This document shows positions 52,281 through 62,139 of a DNA stretch of 64,000 nt, one piece after another. The notes below the pieces were generated by a model that was not told the DNA's origin, ran no database searches, and saw nothing but the letters and a program-made list of their open reading frames with translations. The stretch's first letter is position 1, and the number at the start of each line of letters is the position of its first letter. The translations under genes and the position numbers were made by a program. The DNA is from an uncultured Candidatus Nitrosopumilus sp. (GTDB taxonomy: Archaea > Thermoproteota > Nitrososphaeria > Nitrososphaerales > Nitrosopumilaceae), in the NCBI GenBank assembly GCA_951812645.1, contig CATOSM010000001.1, forward strand, positions 1,405,560 through 1,469,559, written 5' to 3'.

Positions 52281-53063
52281 TTAATTCGGAATTGTAAGAA
52301 GCTCTGTTTCTTGTTTTTCTATTTGTTCCGAAATAGGAACTGTTTGAAGTTCTTCCTCCTCCACAATTATTGGGATTTCTTTAAAGATATCCTCATATTT
52401 TGCATTATAATCGTCATAATACTCTGCACCCATCCTAATCAAACCATTTCCTTTTCCTTTAATTGTTAATTTTTGAGCAGTCATTTGTTCTGGTTTTAAT
52501 GTAATTTCTTTGGATTTAGGATCTGTTTCAGTTGTAAGTTCTACAGTTAGTTTATCTGTTGTTGTAAATTCAATAAAATATGACAAGTTATGAAGAGCGG
52601 CATTCCCAATATTTTTCATTTTCATTGAGAATGGTTCAACATGTGAACTGCATTTTGATATTTGTATATGATCAGGAGTTGCTTTAACAACTTCTAGCAT
52701 TGGTCTTGTCACAACGTTCTCAAAATGAATAGTCTGTACATTATTTCCAGAAACAATATCTACTGCATAAGAAATTTTTCTTTCATCTGCAGGTATTTCA
52801 GTATAATATGATGTAAATCCAAAAAAACCATCCACTTGAATCACATTCTTTGGAATAGTGATTTTTCCACTCCACTTATCTTTACTATCAAATACTTTAT
52901 CATCAATATTGAATAGACGATGTATATCAATATCTGCTTCATAACGAAGAATAATTTTATCAAAAGTAACACCTTTTTTCCATTTTATCCAACATGAAGA
53001 ATACTCGGTAGGCAAAACTTTGGGACTGATGTATTTGTCCGTTATTGAAATTAGGTTGCCCAA
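52281..53063 (-). CDS. Hypothetical beta-rich protein, 260 residues
   Basis: TTG start. Mostly strands: KYISPKVLPTEYSSCWIKWK, ILRYEADIDIHRLF, WSGKITIPKNVI, then a domain with FSMKMKNIGNAALHNLSYFIEFTTTD, which looks like an Ig- or CARDB-type sandwich. No signal peptide, so intracellular. An acidic tail ends the protein. Not recognised; together with 52047-52274 and 51324-52010 it forms a block of unknown genes between IS copies. Confidence 0.5.
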   Translation of the reverse strand: MGNLISITDKYISPKVLPTEYSSCWIKWKKGVTFDKIILRYEADIDIHRLFNIDDKVFDSKDKWSGKITIPKNVIQVDGFFGFTSYYTEIPADERKISYAVDIVSGNNVQTIHFENVVTRPMLEVVKATPDHIQISKCSSHVEPFSMKMKNIGNAALHNLSYFIEFTTTDKLTVELTTETDPKSKEITLKPEQMTAQKLTIKGKGNGLIRMGAEYYDDYNAKYEDIFKEIPIIVEEEELQTVPISEQIEKQETELLTIPN

Positions 53064-53149
53064 TTAGTCTAAAATGCATATTTCAGTCAATTAAGGGTTG
53101 TGTAGTATTTTTGAGGAATTCTCAGAACAATCGTGATTTTATATCAAAT

Positions 53150-53427
53150 TCAACGATCTTTTCCCAATTCCTTATCTAACATATCCAGCAATTCTCTTCC
53201 AGGTTTATCCTCATTTTTAGGGTCATCATCCAATCTACTGCGATGCATCCTAGATATCATAGTATCATCTTCAGTTATCTGCATCCTATCTTCCTCTTTG
53301 CCACCATATCTACAATACTCATTACCACCATCCAAAAATAATGGGTTTGGACATGAGCATTTTACAAAATCATGTACGGATTTGCTTTCTAGAATTCTCC
53401 ACAATCTAAACATTTTATGAAGGTCAT
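53150..53427 (-). pseudogene. Small Cys-rich protein with DGGxxYxRxGG motif, frameshifted
   Basis: From ATG at 53427 the frame gives MTFIKCLDCGEF and hits TAG. Adding one A (GAATT to GAAATT) would join it to LESKSVHDFVKCSCPN...FLDGGNEYCRYGG, a motif of small archaeal and phage proteins (CxxC, CxC, DGGxxYxRxGG). As read it is broken near 53405. Confidence 0.5.
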
Positions 53428-53613
53428 ACTAGATTATTTTTTTGTAGTTTGAAATAGACTGTGTATTGTATTATCAAAATATGCAAATAATAAAAAAACA
53501 AAACAGATTATGGAATTATCGGTTTAATTTTACAACATCTAAACAATCGAGAAGCACAAGGAGAATTTGGATTTTCTGTATTTGCAATAATGATATAATT
53601 TTTTATAATTGTC

Positions 53614-53721
53614 ATGACCAATCCTATAGATCCGGGCATTAAAGTCTGGTTGTTTTTTGGTATGGGATTGGGTATTTTTCTAATCCATCTCATACTTACA
53701 GAATTCACAGAGATACAATAG
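53614..53721 (+). CDS. Single-TM microprotein
   Basis: 35 residues: MTNPIDPGIKVWLFFGMGL followed by a hydrophobic helix and the polar end TEFTEIQ. Clean ATG frame with an AT-rich promoter zone. Short, so only weakly supported. The flanks 53428-53613 and 53722-54003 hold nothing recognisable. Confidence 0.35.
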   Translation: MTNPIDPGIKVWLFFGMGLGIFLIHLILTEFTEIQ

Positions 53722-54003
53722 AGGAATAAAGATAGTAATTACAAATATTTTTACAATACAGGACCAAATTAATTCTAGCTCCATAACTCAACAAAAGCAA
53801 TATTGAAAGAGATTTACAAAATCCCTATTTTTATGAAATCCGGTTTTAGGTTCAAGTATGATCAAGTGATCACCAACATTCAAACAATACTTTTGAAAGA
53901 TAGATGAATATCTCAATCCAATAAAACCTAATTGCCGTAAGATATCATATGATTTTAAATCAAATTATATTCCAAGATTTTTGTAATCTCCAATCAATAT
54001 CAT

Positions 54004-54881
54004 GAACTTATTCTAAAACCCTCCAATACGTCATGACGCATGCCAGATACACAAACCCGAGACAGTCGTCACAGTTCCTTTCGCATCTGACTGCCGTCCC
54101 GTAAAGTCCGCACCTGGGCCAGGCAAGGAACCGCTCTACGACAAACCCTGTCTTGCCATAATGTCTTTGGCTCCTGTTTTGTGCAACGTTCCTTGAGTTC
54201 CTTTTGTATGGAATGCAACGGTCAATCCCATGGGATCCCAGATAGTCTCTGATGCATGCCGCATCGTATCCCCTGTCGGCATACGCTGAGATGATCTGCC
54301 GTATCAAACCATCACCTGCAGGTTCTGAGATGTTCTCTAACACACCAATGAATTTCGTACTGTCATGGACATTTGCAGGGCTGGACCTGATTGGGATTGG
54401 CAGTCCTGTCCTGTCTACTGCAGCGTGAATCTTTGTGCCCAGGATCTTCCTGAACCCGTCATATCCTGTTTTGTCCCCCCCTTTTTGGCGGCAATTGACG
54501 ATGAATCAATCGATATTTTTTGCAGGCTGGTTTTTCCCTGTCTGTGTGCGGATTTTATCAGTCCTGACAGAATCCTTTTCCATATTCCCTTTTGCTGCAG
54601 CTCTGAGAATCTCAGATGCGCGGTGGATTTTGAACCGTATCTGTCCGGCATGTCTGCCCACCTGCAGCCGGTTGTTAGGACAAACAATATTCCGTTGATT
54701 GTGTTTCTGTCATTGCATCCTGGCCTTCCGGTTTTTGCAGGCTTTGGGAGATGTGATGCAACCGTGTTCCATTGAGTGTCTGACATTTCTTTGTGAATCA
54801 TGAAGGATACATCGGCAGGGTCATTCTTAGATCCCGATTGTCATGAATTATTTACAAAATGATTGGTTTTAGGATGAGTTG
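54004..54881 (-). mobile_element. IS5-type element, second subgroup
   Basis: 878 bp with ends GAACTTATTCTAAAACC and inverted CAACTCATCCTAAAACC, and a 3-bp duplication CAT at 54001-54003 and 54882-54884. orfA (54415-54801) has DTQWNTVASHLPKPAKTGRP and TGCRWADMP. orfB continues near the A5G7 tract as KIHAAVDRTGLP...AYADRGYDAAC...FVVERFLAWPR to 54008. DDE residues are kept, and an orfA-orfB frameshift is needed. A long G run makes the reading frame at the junction uncertain. Confidence 0.8.
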
Positions 54882-54884
54882 CAT

Positions 54885-55166
54885 AATGTAACAACTACAA
54901 TGAAGATAAATGAGTCAGAATCATACGTGGTTCTTGATCATATAGCTGCTACTTATACATCTAAACCTGGCGATAGTGGCGAACCTGTTTTTATAAATCA
55001 TAAAAATGGTACTGCTAGCATGCTTGGTGTTATTGTAGGTGTTTCCTGTATATTTGATGCAGATGGTATACAAATTGATATGAGAAATTCATATGGTGCA
55101 TGTGATAACCAACTAAATATTTTTAGTTCTTGGGAAAACATCGCACGTGATCTATCTATCAAGTAA
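54885..55166 (+). pseudogene. Serine-protease-like C-terminal fragment (GDSG)
   Basis: Frame without proper start right after the IS duplication. It contains AATYTSKPGDSGEPVF, the GDSG box with the catalytic Ser of trypsin-like proteases, then LGVIVGVSC and an amphipathic end. The His and Asp parts are missing; the IS sits where they should be, but no N-terminal half is found beyond it. Truncated gene. Confidence 0.55.
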
Positions 55167-55305
55167 CCGCCTCCCTTTTTTATTAACAACCCATTTTTGA
55201 TATTTTTTGATCAATACTTTTACTTTTCTTCTTGTAAAAATTATACAAAGAAACACAGCCTCACCAATCATAATTATCACTGCATAAGTCCCAAAATTTG
55301 ACAAT
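55152..55305 (-). pseudogene. Small membrane-protein fragment cut by cassette C
   Basis: Reverse frame LSNFGTYAVIIMIGEAVFLCIIFTRRKVKVL..., a TM helix followed by a basic tail. The 5' end runs directly into the IS-like end at 55306, so the gene lost its start. Overlaps the protease fragment's 3' end by 15 bp. Confidence 0.45.
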
Positions 55306-55434
55306 GAGCTGATCCCAAAACCGACCATTCGGGCAGTCTCCGATGACCGTCTGGGATCTGTCCATCGCCAAACACAGTACATTCCCGTGAAATTTCAAGA
55401 ACCGACAGATTCACAATGCGTGCAGCGTAGAATC
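55306..55434 (+). repeat. IS5-like end module upstream of copy C
   Basis: GAGCTGATCCCAAAACC (55306-55322) resembles the IS terminal repeats. The rest matches the module of copy B (23266-23377) closely and, inverted, 5644-5733. Ends at TAGAATC as in copy B. Confidence 0.6.
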
Positions 55435-55614
55435 CCGCACCGCTTGACAGTGTCGGGCATTGTACGGACATCCTGACGTGAGACGATTTCATATCGGGGG
55501 GCAAAACCCGCATCCCTGACAGATCATGGTATAGAATGCACCGCAGCTGGACAAAAAACAAACGGCCTCTGCGGAACCGACAGTTTATTAACCCCTCTGA
55601 TCACAGGTATTCCA

Positions 55615-57286
55615 TGAGAAAATTCACCGCCTTACACTATACGATGCTTATGGTTGCGGCACTTGCCGTGCTGGTTGCGGTTCCTTCCGCATATGCTGAT
55701 ACACTTACTGTAAATCCAGGATGTGCTGATGGTGATCGTGGGACACCAGTTTGTGATGATCCTACTATACACCGTACCATAAAGTCTGCAATTATGGCAG
55801 CAGCTAATGGTGATACCATATCAATCTCAGCTGGAACTTATGATGAAGGTAGAATAAATGTCAACAAAGCACTGACAATAGAGCCTGCTGCAAATGAAAG
55901 GGTAGTCCTTGACGGAGCATCCAGGCTTTATGTATATTCTAATGATGTTACCATAAGGGTATCACGTTTAAGAATACTACGTCAGTCTATGCAATAACCA
56001 TTTGGAAAACTGCATCTGATGTAACAATACACAACAACACGCTAGCAGACACTAGGGGGGGCGGAATAAATACGTCCAATGCAGCTGACACTCTGATACG
56101 AAACCTGAATGTGACAGATAACGTGTTTAAGAACATTGGAACATTTTACGAGCCCGGATTGAATGCTACTCAAAAGGCCAAGAAATTGATGAGTGCAATG
56201 TATTTTATTACTCTTAAGTCAAACGCAGGCGGCCTGCAGGATTCCAAAATTACCGGCAACACCATTGACACTGTGACATTTGCCGGAATAAACTTTGTTA
56301 ACGGTGAAAATATCCTGATACAGGACAACACATTCTCAAATATTCCTGCCGCCGCAATTGATCTTCGAGCAGGTAAGCACATAAGGGTTCTTGAGAATCA
56401 CATACATAATGCAAGCAATACGCTAGAATTCCTTAACGGAGTCAAAGACGATACCCTGCGAGGAGCTATCAAGTTGTCGGGAGGAGAGCCCATGTCTCAT
56501 GTTACCGTTGGTAACAACACCATCTCTGGAGGCAATAACGGAATTGCCTTTTGTACAGGAAAATGTGGGGTATCTCCAAACGAACTGGGTAATACCAAAT
56601 ATCATCTGCATATAACTGATGAAGCAACAAAGATTGACAGCACAAACAGATTTACCCATAACACCTTTGATAACATAAAAGGCTTTGATATTATCAATAG
56701 GGCAGTAGGAGTGATGGTTGCAACGCACAACTATTACGGAGAAGCAGAGCCTGACTTTACAAAAATATTGTCCGGAGACATAAACTACAATCCATACTAT
56801 AATGATCCGGAACTCAAGGTACTGGTAGATGATAAAAAAGGGACGGTACAAAAGTCAATTGCAGACCTTGCCGTATCAGACGTGTGCTCCATATCCCTTG
56901 GAAGCTACATCATGGACTTTGATGACGCAAAATACGGCGCCACGTCCAGTATCGTACAAAACCAAATCAAAAATGCCGGCAACCAGGACCTTGGGGGAAT
57001 AAAGTTTACCTCTAGCGGATGGCAAAAGCCTGACAAAACTGCCCTTTCTGGTGCCGTATCCAAGGTCGGCACTGATGTCACCAGTTCGGCATCCTATAGC
57101 ACTATCAACGCTGGTACGGCCGGCATCACCCTTAATGCTGCCGACTTTACCGGACCAAACGCGCTTCCAACCTCAGAATCCTCCGGTTCTGCATCGGTCG
57201 GCTTTGTGCTTGACCTTACCGGCGTTGCAACGGGTGCCGATGTCACCATCACGGAATCCGTAACCTATTCAGCAACCTGCAGCTAG
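55615..57286 (+). pseudogene. Secreted beta-helix protein, copy C, frameshifted
   Basis: Same layout as copies A/B: signal peptide (MRKFTALHYTM...PSAYA), beta-helix repeats (VTIHNNTLAD-like, KITGNTIDT, ILIQDNTFSN) and C-terminal domain ending in TYSATCS. The middle differs by many substitutions, while the last 100 codons are very close. At 55957 the run GGG would need one more G to continue (AGG GGT ATC); as read, the frame stops at 55995-55997. The second frame resumes by 56111 and runs to 57286. A pseudogene, or a gene switched off by a slip at that run. Confidence 0.75.
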
Positions 57287-57299
57287 GAATCCGACTGCA

Positions 57300-58234
57300 C
57301 GGCCCCAAGGTACGGCAGCCATGTTTTCCTTCTCTGCCATGATGCCGCAATAGGATACGTCACGGACTTGGGAAAAACATAACCGACCCATCCCAATACT
57401 CTCCAATACACCATGATGCATGCCAGGCAGGACTAATCCGGGATGGTTCCCACAGTTTCTTTTCATGCCTTGCCACGGTTCTTCTCAGCCCGTACCTGAG
57501 CCAGGCAAGGAAACCTCTCAACGGCAAATCCTGCCTGTACCTGTTTTGTACTTCCCTGGCACAACGAATCAGGAATTCTTGCAGGAAATACAGCATCTGA
57601 TTCCGTGACATCTGCAGGTATCCGATGTATGCCGCATCATAACCGCCCCTTTTTGGCAGCAACTGATGAATATGGAAAAGGATTCCATCAGAACCAATCA
57701 AATCCGTACACAGGGAGGGACGGATTTGCCTGCAAAAAAATTTTCGGTTGATTCGTCCTTTTTGTCGCAGTTCTGAGAATCTCAGATATGCAGTGGATTT
57801 TGAACCGTATCTGTCTGGCATGTCTGCCCGCCTGCATCCTGTTGTTAGGACAAACAATATGCCGTTGATTGTGTTTCTGTCATTGCATCCCGGCCTTCCG
57901 GTTTTTGCAGGCTTTGGCAGATGTGATAGAACGGTTCCATTGAATGTCCGGGCCATTTTCTTAGCCTTAGGTTGGCAGTTGAGTCATCGCCGTATGTTTT
58001 TGGCATCTCACTCCATCCGCATCTGGAAACCAGCACGTAGATGATTCCATTTAAAACCATTCGGTCGTTGCTTCTTGGACGTCCTGTGGCGGCAGGTTTT
58101 GGTAGCAACGGCTCTATCATGTCCATTGTTTGTCTGTTATCTCGGTGAATTTCATGTACAGCTTGGAAACTAATGGTTCATAGATCCAAATGATCATCAA
58201 ATATTGTCCAAAGGGTTAGTTTTAAGATAAGTTG
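57300..58234 (-). mobile_element. Chimeric IS5-type remnant after copy C
   Basis: 57360-57955 is a decayed second-subgroup transposase (HLPKPAKTGRP, TGCRRADMPDRYG, then RGGYDAAYIG joined after a deletion, FLAWLRYG). 57956-58234 is the N-terminal end of a first-subgroup element (MIEPLLPKPAATGRPR, SGCGWSEMP-like) with the end GGTTAGTTTTAAGATAAGTTG at 58214-58234. The join suggests recombination between two IS copies. Confidence 0.65.
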
Positions 58235-58344
58235 ATGGAGATTTTAATCTACGTGGATCATATATCTCAAATCCAAATGAATCAGTTAAAGCTTTTTGGG
58301 CATTTGATGAACTAACAAAAATATCAGAATTGTACTACTCGTAA
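58235..58344 (+). pseudogene. Gene 3' fragment behind cassette C
   Basis: Open frame of 36 codons (DGDFNLRGSYISNPNES...ELYYS) starting at the IS end and closing at TAA 58342-58344. No start codon. The tail of a gene cut by the cassette. Not recognised. Confidence 0.4.
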
Positions 58345-58534
58345 TGCCACTCAAAAAACGACTATACGACCTAAAATTCTTAGATTGAATTTCAGCACAT
58401 TCTAACGGTTTTTCTTTTATTCTCACTAAACTAGGTATTTTAAGCGATAATGCTTAATGTATGCTTTTATCTAAAACAATAATCGTTTTCTGAATTACCA
58501 AAACATACTAAATCGGCTAATTCTATTTGGAACT

Positions 58535-59617
58535 GTGAAAATAAGAATAAAATCCTCTCTCATCAGGCATACACCTGTAGTTCATGGAGGAAAAAATTCT
58601 ATAAAAAACATCGATCCCCAAATTATCGATTTTAGCTCAAATGTGTCTCCTATAGGAGCCCCACCATCAATCAAAAAAACTCTTAAAAAAAATATTGACA
58701 GTATTCAGAATTATCCTGATTTTAATTCATCATCGGTAATTTCCAGCCTAGAAAAATATACTCGATTAGAAAAATCCAATCTCTTGGTTGGAAACGGAGC
58801 AATTGAAATACTTTATAATTTTTCTTTTGCATTTTTGTCAAAAAAAACTAAAGTCTTGATTCCTATTCCAACATTTCAAGAATATGAAACAGTTGCTAAA
58901 CTTGGTGAGTGTAAAATTTCCTATTTTAAAACTATGAATCTATCCGAAAATCTAGATGATTTTATTTTAAAAATTCCAAAAAATGGCTGTGTATTCATTT
59001 GCAATCCGAATAATCCTACAGGAAATTTATTATCAAAAAATCAACTACTAAAAATAATCAAAAAGGCAAAAAAACTCTCTACGTTTGTATTTGTAGATGA
59101 GTGTTTTATTGAAATGGTTCCCGAATCAAACGAATCTGTAATATCATATGTTAAGAAATATGACAACCTTTTCATTTTGCGCTCATTAACAAAATCTTTT
59201 GCATTACCTGGTATCCGTATTGGATATGCAGCAGCATCAAATAAAACGATTAAAATTTTACAAAAAATAAAAATCCCTTGGAGTGTGAATTCGCTAGCTC
59301 AAGATGCCGCAAATACTGCCCTTACAAATAAATCCCACCTTTTAAAATCTAACTTGGTTATTAAAAAAGAATTAAACTATTTAACAAATAAAATTAACAG
59401 ATTAAACGGATTTGATTGTAACAACTCTTCCACAAATTTTATCTTAATCAAAACTAAAAAAAATTCCACGCAACTACAGAAATTTTTGTTAAAACAAAAA
59501 ATCTTGGTTCGTGATTGCAAAAATTTTAGGGGACTGACTAATCACCACATTCGAATTGCTGTTAAATCCCATCATGACAACCTAAAACTTGTAAAAGAAT
59601 TGGAGAAAATTCAATGA
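58535..59617 (+). CDS. cobD: Threonine-phosphate decarboxylase-like aminotransferase
   Basis: 360 residues from GTG. PLP-dependent fold type I: VHGGKNSIKN at the start as in CobD/HisC, LVGNGAIEILYNF, NPNNPTGNLL, FVDECFIEM and the PLP-lysine in RSLTKSFALPGIRIGYA. In B12 synthesis it makes aminopropanol phosphate from threonine phosphate. Histidinol-phosphate transaminase is the close alternative; the operon favours the B12 role. ATGA overlap with the next gene. Confidence 0.85.
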   Translation: MKIRIKSSLIRHTPVVHGGKNSIKNIDPQIIDFSSNVSPIGAPPSIKKTLKKNIDSIQNYPDFNSSSVISSLEKYTRLEKSNLLVGNGAIEILYNFSFAFLSKKTKVLIPIPTFQEYETVAKLGECKISYFKTMNLSENLDDFILKIPKNGCVFICNPNNPTGNLLSKNQLLKIIKKAKKLSTFVFVDECFIEMVPESNESVISYVKKYDNLFILRSLTKSFALPGIRIGYAAASNKTIKILQKIKIPWSVNSLAQDAANTALTNKSHLLKSNLVIKKELNYLTNKINRLNGFDCNNSSTNFILIKTKKNSTQLQKFLLKQKILVRDCKNFRGLTNHHIRIAVKSHHDNLKLVKELEKIQ

Positions 59618-60453
59618 AGCCTTTAATGATTCAAGGGACTTCATCTGGTGCAGGAAAGACTACGCTAGTAGCTGCACTTTGTAGGATTTTTTCTGATAAA
59701 GGCTACAGAGTCGCTCCCTTCAAGTCACAAAACATGTCAAATTTTTCTTATATCGCGCCTGAATTTGAAATATCCCGGGCTCAAGCAATTCAGGCCATTG
59801 GCGCTCGTTGTGAAATCACGCCTGATCTAAATCCTATTTTGTTAAAGCCCATAGGAAGTTACAACAGCATTGTATACCTTAACGGAAAACGATACAAGAA
59901 AATGCATGCCAAAGAATACTATGAAAAATTTGTAAATTCTAAAGGAATTGATATTGCAACAAAATCTCTTAAAACATTACAAAAAAACTATGATTTGGTC
60001 ATTTTAGAGGGTGCTGGTTCTCCTGCTGAAATTAACTTGCAAAAATTTGACATTGCAAATATGAGGATTGCCCATAATGCAAATTCTTCCGTATTGTTGG
60101 TTTCAGATATAGATCGAGGGGGGTCCTTTGCAGGCCTTGTCGGAACTATGGCCTTGATTGAAAAAAAATATCAAAAATTGGTAAAAGGTTTTGTCTTTAA
60201 CAAATTCCGTGGGGATCTAGATGTGTTAAAACCGGGATTTCAAAAACTCAAAAGCATCACAAAGATACCTGTTGTAGGCACAATTCCCCTGATGACTTTT
60301 AATCTACCCGAAGAAGATTCCCTCAATACCGCACCTAAAGATTTCAAATGGACAAAGAAAAATATTTCAAAAATCGACGATGAATTAACTAAATTGGCAA
60401 AAACCATCAAATCAAGTATCGATTTAGAATCTGTTGAGAGGATGTTAAAATGA
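59614..60453 (+). CDS. cbiP: Cobyric acid synthase, N-terminal ATPase part only
   Basis: 279 residues, while typical CbiP/CobQ has about 480-500. The dethiobiotin-synthetase-like domain is complete: MIQGTSSGAGKTTLVAALCRIF, PFKSQNMSNFS, ARCEITPDLNPILLKP, VILEGAGSPAEINL, VSDIDRGGSFAGLVGT and GFVFNKFRGD, plus PLMTFNLPEEDS. The class I glutaminase domain with its Cys is absent, and the gene ends cleanly in an ATGA overlap with cbiB. It amidates the corrin ring, perhaps with free ammonia or a separate glutaminase. Confidence 0.85.
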   Translation: MKPLMIQGTSSGAGKTTLVAALCRIFSDKGYRVAPFKSQNMSNFSYIAPEFEISRAQAIQAIGARCEITPDLNPILLKPIGSYNSIVYLNGKRYKKMHAKEYYEKFVNSKGIDIATKSLKTLQKNYDLVILEGAGSPAEINLQKFDIANMRIAHNANSSVLLVSDIDRGGSFAGLVGTMALIEKKYQKLVKGFVFNKFRGDLDVLKPGFQKLKSITKIPVVGTIPLMTFNLPEEDSLNTAPKDFKWTKKNISKIDDELTKLAKTIKSSIDLESVERMLK

Positions 60454-61421
60454 TTGCCGAATCTTTAATTGTAATTGGATTTGCTATCTTACTTGATTTT
60501 AAATTTGGAGATCCTAAGAATAAATATCATCCCACTGCTTGGATTGGAACCCTCATTGCAAGACTAACTCCCATAGCTAAAAACCAACATCCTGTAATTG
60601 AAAAATTTGGCGGTGCTTGTGTTGTTGCTGCTATCTCTGGCTTGGCAATCTCATTACTTTTTGTATTAGATATTGGAATATCACTATTGACAACTGATTA
60701 TATATCCCTGATTGTCTCTGTAATTGCTGGTGGATTATTACTAAAGACAACAATTGCCATTCGTGGAATGGAAAAACATGCAAAATCAGTGTTGGAATCT
60801 TTAGACGATGAAAATCTGGATATGGCCAGAGCCCATTTATCTATGATTGTTAAGAGAAATACCGAAAATTTAGATAAAAACCATGTAATTTCAGGCGTAC
60901 TTGAGAGTATTAGTGAAAATACTGTTGATGGAATAACTGGACCCCTGTTTTATTATGCTATTTTTGGTTTGCCTGGCGCTTTTGTCTACCGTGTAGTAAA
61001 CACTGCAGATTCTATGATTGGATACAAGAATAATCTTTTTAAAAACGTTGGTTGGTTTGCAGCAACATGTGATACCATTTTAAATTACATCCCATCTCGT
61101 TTGACAGGTTTGATAATGGTTATTTCTGCAGCCATTTTACAAAACAATTGGAGGGAATCTTACAAAATAATGATTAGAGATGGCAACAAAACTGAAAGTC
61201 CAAATGCTGGATATCCGATGGCTGCTTTAGCGGGTGCCTTAGAAACAAAATTTGAAAAAATTGATCATTACAAATTGGGTGATGGAGAAATCATCCTAAC
61301 AAAAGAACACGCACATTCTGCAATGTCTATGATGAAACTTACCTCGATACTTTTCTTTGGAATAACATGCGTTCCAATAATCTATATCTTATCGCTTGCA
61401 GGTTGGTGGACACATGCTTAA
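60450..61421 (+). CDS. cbiB: Adenosylcobinamide-phosphate synthase
   Basis: 323 residues, membrane protein with about five hydrophobic segments. Motifs: DFKFGDPKNKYHPTAWIGTLI, LSMIVKRNTENLD, VLESISENTVDGITGPLFYY, YRVVNTADSMIGYKN and GDGNKTESPNAGYPMAALAG-like. Attaches aminopropanol (phosphate) to cobyric acid. Overlaps cobS by 8 bp. Confidence 0.93.
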   Translation: MIAESLIVIGFAILLDFKFGDPKNKYHPTAWIGTLIARLTPIAKNQHPVIEKFGGACVVAAISGLAISLLFVLDIGISLLTTDYISLIVSVIAGGLLLKTTIAIRGMEKHAKSVLESLDDENLDMARAHLSMIVKRNTENLDKNHVISGVLESISENTVDGITGPLFYYAIFGLPGAFVYRVVNTADSMIGYKNNLFKNVGWFAATCDTILNYIPSRLTGLIMVISAAILQNNWRESYKIMIRDGNKTESPNAGYPMAALAGALETKFEKIDHYKLGDGEIILTKEHAHSAMSMMKLTSILFFGITCVPIIYILSLAGWWTHA

Positions 61422-62139
61422 AGAGGTCGGATCTGTTTTTTCGTTCCTGACAATTTTCCCATCATCAAGTGCAACATTGGATGACATTGCAAAATACATG
61501 TTTGTGTTTCCCCTTGTTGGAATTGCCATTGGACTAGCAGCCGGTTCTCTGGGTTTTGGATTGTCTTTTTTCTTAGAACCCCTGTTGGCCAGTTTGCTAG
61601 TTGTGGCATCTGTTGCTATTGTTACTGGAATACACCATGCAGACGGTTTAGCTGATTTTGCAGATGGGCTGATGGTAAAAGGCTCCAAAGAGAAAAAACT
61701 CAAAGCCATGAAAGATCTTTCTACTGGGTCTGCAGGCATCGTTGCAATAGTTTTGTATTTGATTGGCCTGACAGTTGCTATTTCTCTCACCACTGGTTTT
61801 GATTTATTCAAAGCACTACTAATCAGTGAAATTCTGGCTAAATTCTCAATGGTGCTAATGGCCAGCTTGGGTAATTCTGCTGCATTAGGCTCAAATTCAC
61901 CATTTCTAGAATTCATGAAAGACAAGAGAAGGCTTTTAGCTGCATTTCTAATCATGATTATACCTGTAGTGATGATTGGAGAAACTGCTGGATTGATTAT
62001 GCTTGGCGTAACTGTTGCTTTAACTCTGTCCATTCTGGCCATATCTGCTCGAAGTTTTGGCGGAATTACTGGTGATGTGTTGGGAGCAACCAATGAGCTT
62101 GCTAGGTTGGCTGCTTTGATGGCGTTTGTTTCATTATGA
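61414..62139 (+). CDS. cobS: Adenosylcobinamide-GDP ribazoletransferase (cobalamin synthase)
   Basis: 241 residues from MLKEVG (an in-frame start at 61396 adds six residues). Membrane protein with GSVFSFLTIFP, FPLVGIAIG, and TGIHHADGLADFADGLM, the conserved Asp cluster that binds metal, then KAMKDLSTGSAGIVA and GGITGDVLGATNEL. Joins the nucleotide loop to cobinamide. ATGA overlap with cobY. Confidence 0.93.
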   Translation: MLKEVGSVFSFLTIFPSSSATLDDIAKYMFVFPLVGIAIGLAAGSLGFGLSFFLEPLLASLLVVASVAIVTGIHHADGLADFADGLMVKGSKEKKLKAMKDLSTGSAGIVAIVLYLIGLTVAISLTTGFDLFKALLISEILAKFSMVLMASLGNSAALGSNSPFLEFMKDKRRLLAAFLIMIIPVVMIGETAGLIMLGVTVALTLSILAISARSFGGITGDVLGATNELARLAALMAFVSL

